This document shows positions 62,817-64,000 of a stretch of 64,000 nucleotides of DNA, piece by piece (positions within the stretch are counted from its first letter, which is position 1; the number at the start of each line of letters is the position of its first letter). Made by a program: the position numbers and the translations under genes. Below the pieces are notes generated by a model that was not told the origin of the DNA, did not search any database, and saw only the letters and a program-made list of their open reading frames with translations. This DNA comes from Aquitalea magnusonii (GTDB lineage Bacteria; Pseudomonadota; Gammaproteobacteria; Burkholderiales; Chromobacteriaceae), in contig NZ_AP018823.1 in NCBI RefSeq assembly GCF_002217795.2, forward strand, positions 1,054,001-1,118,000. The letters are read 5' to 3'.

Positions 62817-63311
62817 GTGAGTATTCGTTTATCACGCAGACAGGGTTTTTTTCTGGTGGCGGTCGGCTGCGCCGCAGCAATGGCTTTTGCCCTTTATTCG
62901 CAATATGTATTGCATCTGGAGCCCTGCCCCTTGTGCATTTTTCAGCGGGTCGGGGTGATTTCCGTCGGTATTATTGCCTTGCTGGCTGCCCTGCATAACC
63001 CGGGGCGCACTGGTTACAGGGTTTGGGGTGTATTGGGCGTGCTGGCCGCGATGGCTGGTGGTGCGGTGTCTTTGCGTCAGTTGTGGCTGCAAAGCCTGCC
63101 GGAAGACATGGTTCCTGCTTGTGGGCCTGGCCTGGATTACCTGATGGAAACTTCTCCGCTGTGGGATGTGCTGTCCAAGGTATTCAAAGGCAGTGGCGAG
63201 TGTGCCAAGGTTGACTGGACCTTCCTGGGGCAGGCGATGCCATTCTGGGTGGCGGTTTTCTTTGTCGGCGTGATTGCGCTGCAACTATGGTTGGCGTTTC
63301 GCAAATCCTGA
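62817..63311 (+). CDS. dsbB: Disulfide bond formation protein DsbB
   Basis: 164 residues with four membrane helices. It reoxidises DsbA and passes electrons to quinones. Cys37-Pro-Leu-Cys40 in HLEPCPLCIFQRVG is the first redox pair; Cys102 and Cys129 (VPACGPG, GSGECAKVDW) form the periplasmic second pair. The GTG start has AAGGGGAAG upstream. A terminator follows. Confidence 0.95.
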   Translation: MSIRLSRRQGFFLVAVGCAAAMAFALYSQYVLHLEPCPLCIFQRVGVISVGIIALLAALHNPGRTGYRVWGVLGVLAAMAGGAVSLRQLWLQSLPEDMVPACGPGLDYLMETSPLWDVLSKVFKGSGECAKVDWTFLGQAMPFWVAVFFVGVIALQLWLAFRKS

Positions 63312-63327
63312 TTCAGTCAATTGATCA

Positions 63328-63366
63328 AGCCGGTATTTTGCATGATGCGAAATACCGGCTTTTTTA
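63328..63366 (+). terminator. Rho-independent terminator after dsbB
   Basis: AGCCGGTATTT pairs with AAATACCGGCT, with a loop of about 11 nt and a run of T. Confidence 0.85.
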
Positions 63367-63394
63367 CGTGGGAAGCGGGGCAGTGGCTAAATGC

Positions 63395-63420
63395 AAAAAA
63401 GCAGCCTTAGGCTGCTTTTT
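63395..63420 (-). terminator. Terminator of the tRNA array
   Basis: GCAGCC-TTA-GGCTGC hairpin followed on the minus strand by TTTTTT, 7 bp past the last tRNA-Asp. Confidence 0.85.
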
Positions 63421-63426
63421 GATTAT

Positions 63427-63503
63427 TGGCGGAGTGGACGGGACTCGAACCCGCGACCCCCGGCGTGACAGGCCGGTATTCTAACCAACTGAACTACCAC
63501 TCC
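63427..63503 (-). tRNA. tRNA-Asp (anticodon GTC), copy 1
   Basis: 77 nt with encoded CCA. Acceptor GGAGTGG/CCACTCC, D-arm with AGTTGGTT, anticodon loop CTGTCAC, T-loop GGTTCGAGTCC. It is the most promoter-distal gene of the array. Confidence 0.97.
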
Positions 63504-63508
63504 AACCT

Positions 63509-63584
63509 TGGTGGGCGTTGACGGAGTCGAACCGCCGACATTCTGCTTGTAAGGCAGACGCTCTACCAACTGAGCTAAACGCCC
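63509..63584 (-). tRNA. tRNA-Val (anticodon TAC), copy 1
   Basis: 76 nt with encoded CCA. Acceptor GGGCGTT/AACGCCC, D-arm AGTTGGTAGAGC, anticodon loop CTTACAA, T-loop GGTTCGACTCC. Separated from the next Asp gene by 5 bp. Confidence 0.97.
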
Positions 63585-63610
63585 GAAAAGGGTTACTGCT
63601 TTTAAACTGT

Positions 63611-63687
63611 TGGCGGAGTGGACGGGACTCGAACCCGCGACCCCCGGCGTGACAGGCCGGTATTCTAACCAACTGAACTACCACTCC
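63611..63687 (-). tRNA. tRNA-Asp (GTC), copy 2
   Basis: Identical to copy 1 by eye, one repeat unit (184 bp) away. Confidence 0.97.
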
Positions 63688-63692
63688 AACCT

Positions 63693-63768
63693 TGGTGGGC
63701 GTTGACGGAGTCGAACCGCCGACATTCTGCTTGTAAGGCAGACGCTCTACCAACTGAGCTAAACGCCC
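63693..63768 (-). tRNA. tRNA-Val (TAC), copy 2
   Basis: Identical to copy 1 by eye, including encoded CCA. Confidence 0.97.
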
Positions 63769-63795
63769 GAAAAGGGTTACTGCTGTGTAAACTGT

Positions 63796-63872
63796 TGGCG
63801 GAGTGGACGGGACTCGAACCCGCGACCCCCGGCGTGACAGGCCGGTATTCTAACCAACTGAACTACCACTCC
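63796..63872 (-). tRNA. tRNA-Asp (GTC), copy 3
   Basis: Identical to the other copies by eye, 185 bp from copy 2. Confidence 0.97.
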
Positions 63873-63876
63873 AACC

Positions 63877-63952
63877 TGGTGGGCGTTGACGGAGTCGAAC
63901 CGCCGACATTCTGCTTGTAAGGCAGACGCTCTACCAACTGAGCTAAACGCCC
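63877..63952 (-). tRNA. tRNA-Val (TAC), copy 3
   Basis: Identical to the other copies by eye. The spacer to Asp copy 3 is 4 bp rather than 5. Confidence 0.97.
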
Positions 63953-63979
63953 GAAAAGGGTTACTGCTGTGTAAACTGT

Positions 63980-64000
63980 TGGCGGAGTGGACGGGACTCG
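63980..64000 (-). tRNA. tRNA-Asp (GTC), copy 4, 3' end only (runs off window)
   Basis: The last 21 nt match the 3' end of the other tRNA-Asp copies exactly, so the array continues to the right. Confidence 0.9.

Larger units (their letters stand above)
63427..64000 (-). repeat. Tandem 184/185-bp repeat of tRNA-Asp plus tRNA-Val
   Basis: At least three full units of Asp-Val plus part of a fourth. The 26-27-bp inter-unit spacers share a core (GTTACTG...AACTGT), which implies recent tandem duplication or gene conversion. The promoter lies beyond the right edge. Confidence 0.93.

Noticed and set aside
63287..63920. Short frames with DGTRTRDPRRD-like or VVQLVRIPACHAGG-like sequence over the tRNA array
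   Set aside because: These are the well-known spurious translations of tRNA genes.
1..64000. CRISPR arrays, insertion sequences, prophage or integrase genes
   Set aside because: No spaced short repeats, transposase motifs or integrase genes were found. The tRNA array is a potential integration target, but no attachment-site duplication is visible.

Overview
The window is dense, GC-rich bacterial chromosome with no phage, insertion sequence or CRISPR array. The gene set and order (kdpFABC-kdpDE, cvpA-purF-metZ, folC followed by a SPOR protein, a PsrA-type fatty-acid regulator, separate mnmC/mnmH/selD, FadL, DsbB, DarP-MogA) point to a Gram-negative betaproteobacterium, most likely of the Neisseriales/Chromobacteriaceae (Aquitalea, Chromobacterium or Vogesella-like). 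The lineage is inferred from gene content and has not been checked by a search.

Layout. 0-7.3 kb: a truncated periplasmic sugar-binding-like protein, a BktB-like thiolase, a small ABM monooxygenase, a gluconate module (MFS transporter, gluconokinase and LacI-type regulator with two perfect operators), a secreted endonuclease I and an unknown Ala/Pro-tailed protein. 7.5-11.3 kb: a minus-strand cassette of nitrilase-fold amidohydrolase, ATP-grasp ligase and C45/Ntn-type hydrolase, with nested inverted repeats upstream. I regard this as the best candidate for an undescribed small-molecule pathway. 11.4-19.8 kb: the high-affinity K+ system kdpFABC with kdpD and kdpE in one co-oriented run, headed by an additional 31-residue membrane peptide gene and a KdpE-box-like site. 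20-26.3 kb: a small basic protein, a TauE/SafE exporter, a thioesterase, and a tRNA wobble-uridine group (mnmC, mnmH, selD).

26.6-37.2 kb: a Cache chemoreceptor, clpB with a sigma-32-like promoter, a degraded gene, a DUF861 cupin, an aromatic/aspartate aminotransferase, and a coupled uup - NlpC/P60 lipoprotein - unknown operon. 37.3-43.9 kb: two small unknowns, folC, a SPOR protein, cvpA, purF and metZ. 43.9-53 kb: fatty-acid beta-oxidation genes: a PsrA-like TetR regulator, fadE, an acyl-CoA thioesterase, fadL, a FadN-order hydratase/dehydrogenase and a thiolase. Two sites resemble the published PsrA operator, one ahead of the regulator and one ahead of fadL. 53-63.4 kb: a PilZ-like protein divergent from a type Vd-like patatin autotransporter, then trpC, yheT-like hydrolase, mogA, darP, pmbA, a cytoplasmic patatin and dsbB. 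63.4-64 kb: a minus-strand tandem array of alternating tRNA-Asp(GTC) and tRNA-Val(TAC) genes that continues past the right edge.

Working together: fatty acids enter through FadL and are degraded by FadE, the FadN-like protein and the thiolase under the TetR regulator. Gluconate is imported, phosphorylated and sensed by the gluconate module. MnmC, MnmH and SelD supply enzymes for mnm5U formation and its selenation at tRNA position 34. Starts were chosen by Shine-Dalgarno spacing and by where recognisable family sequence begins. Most unlisted open frames are antisense shadows of these GC-rich genes.
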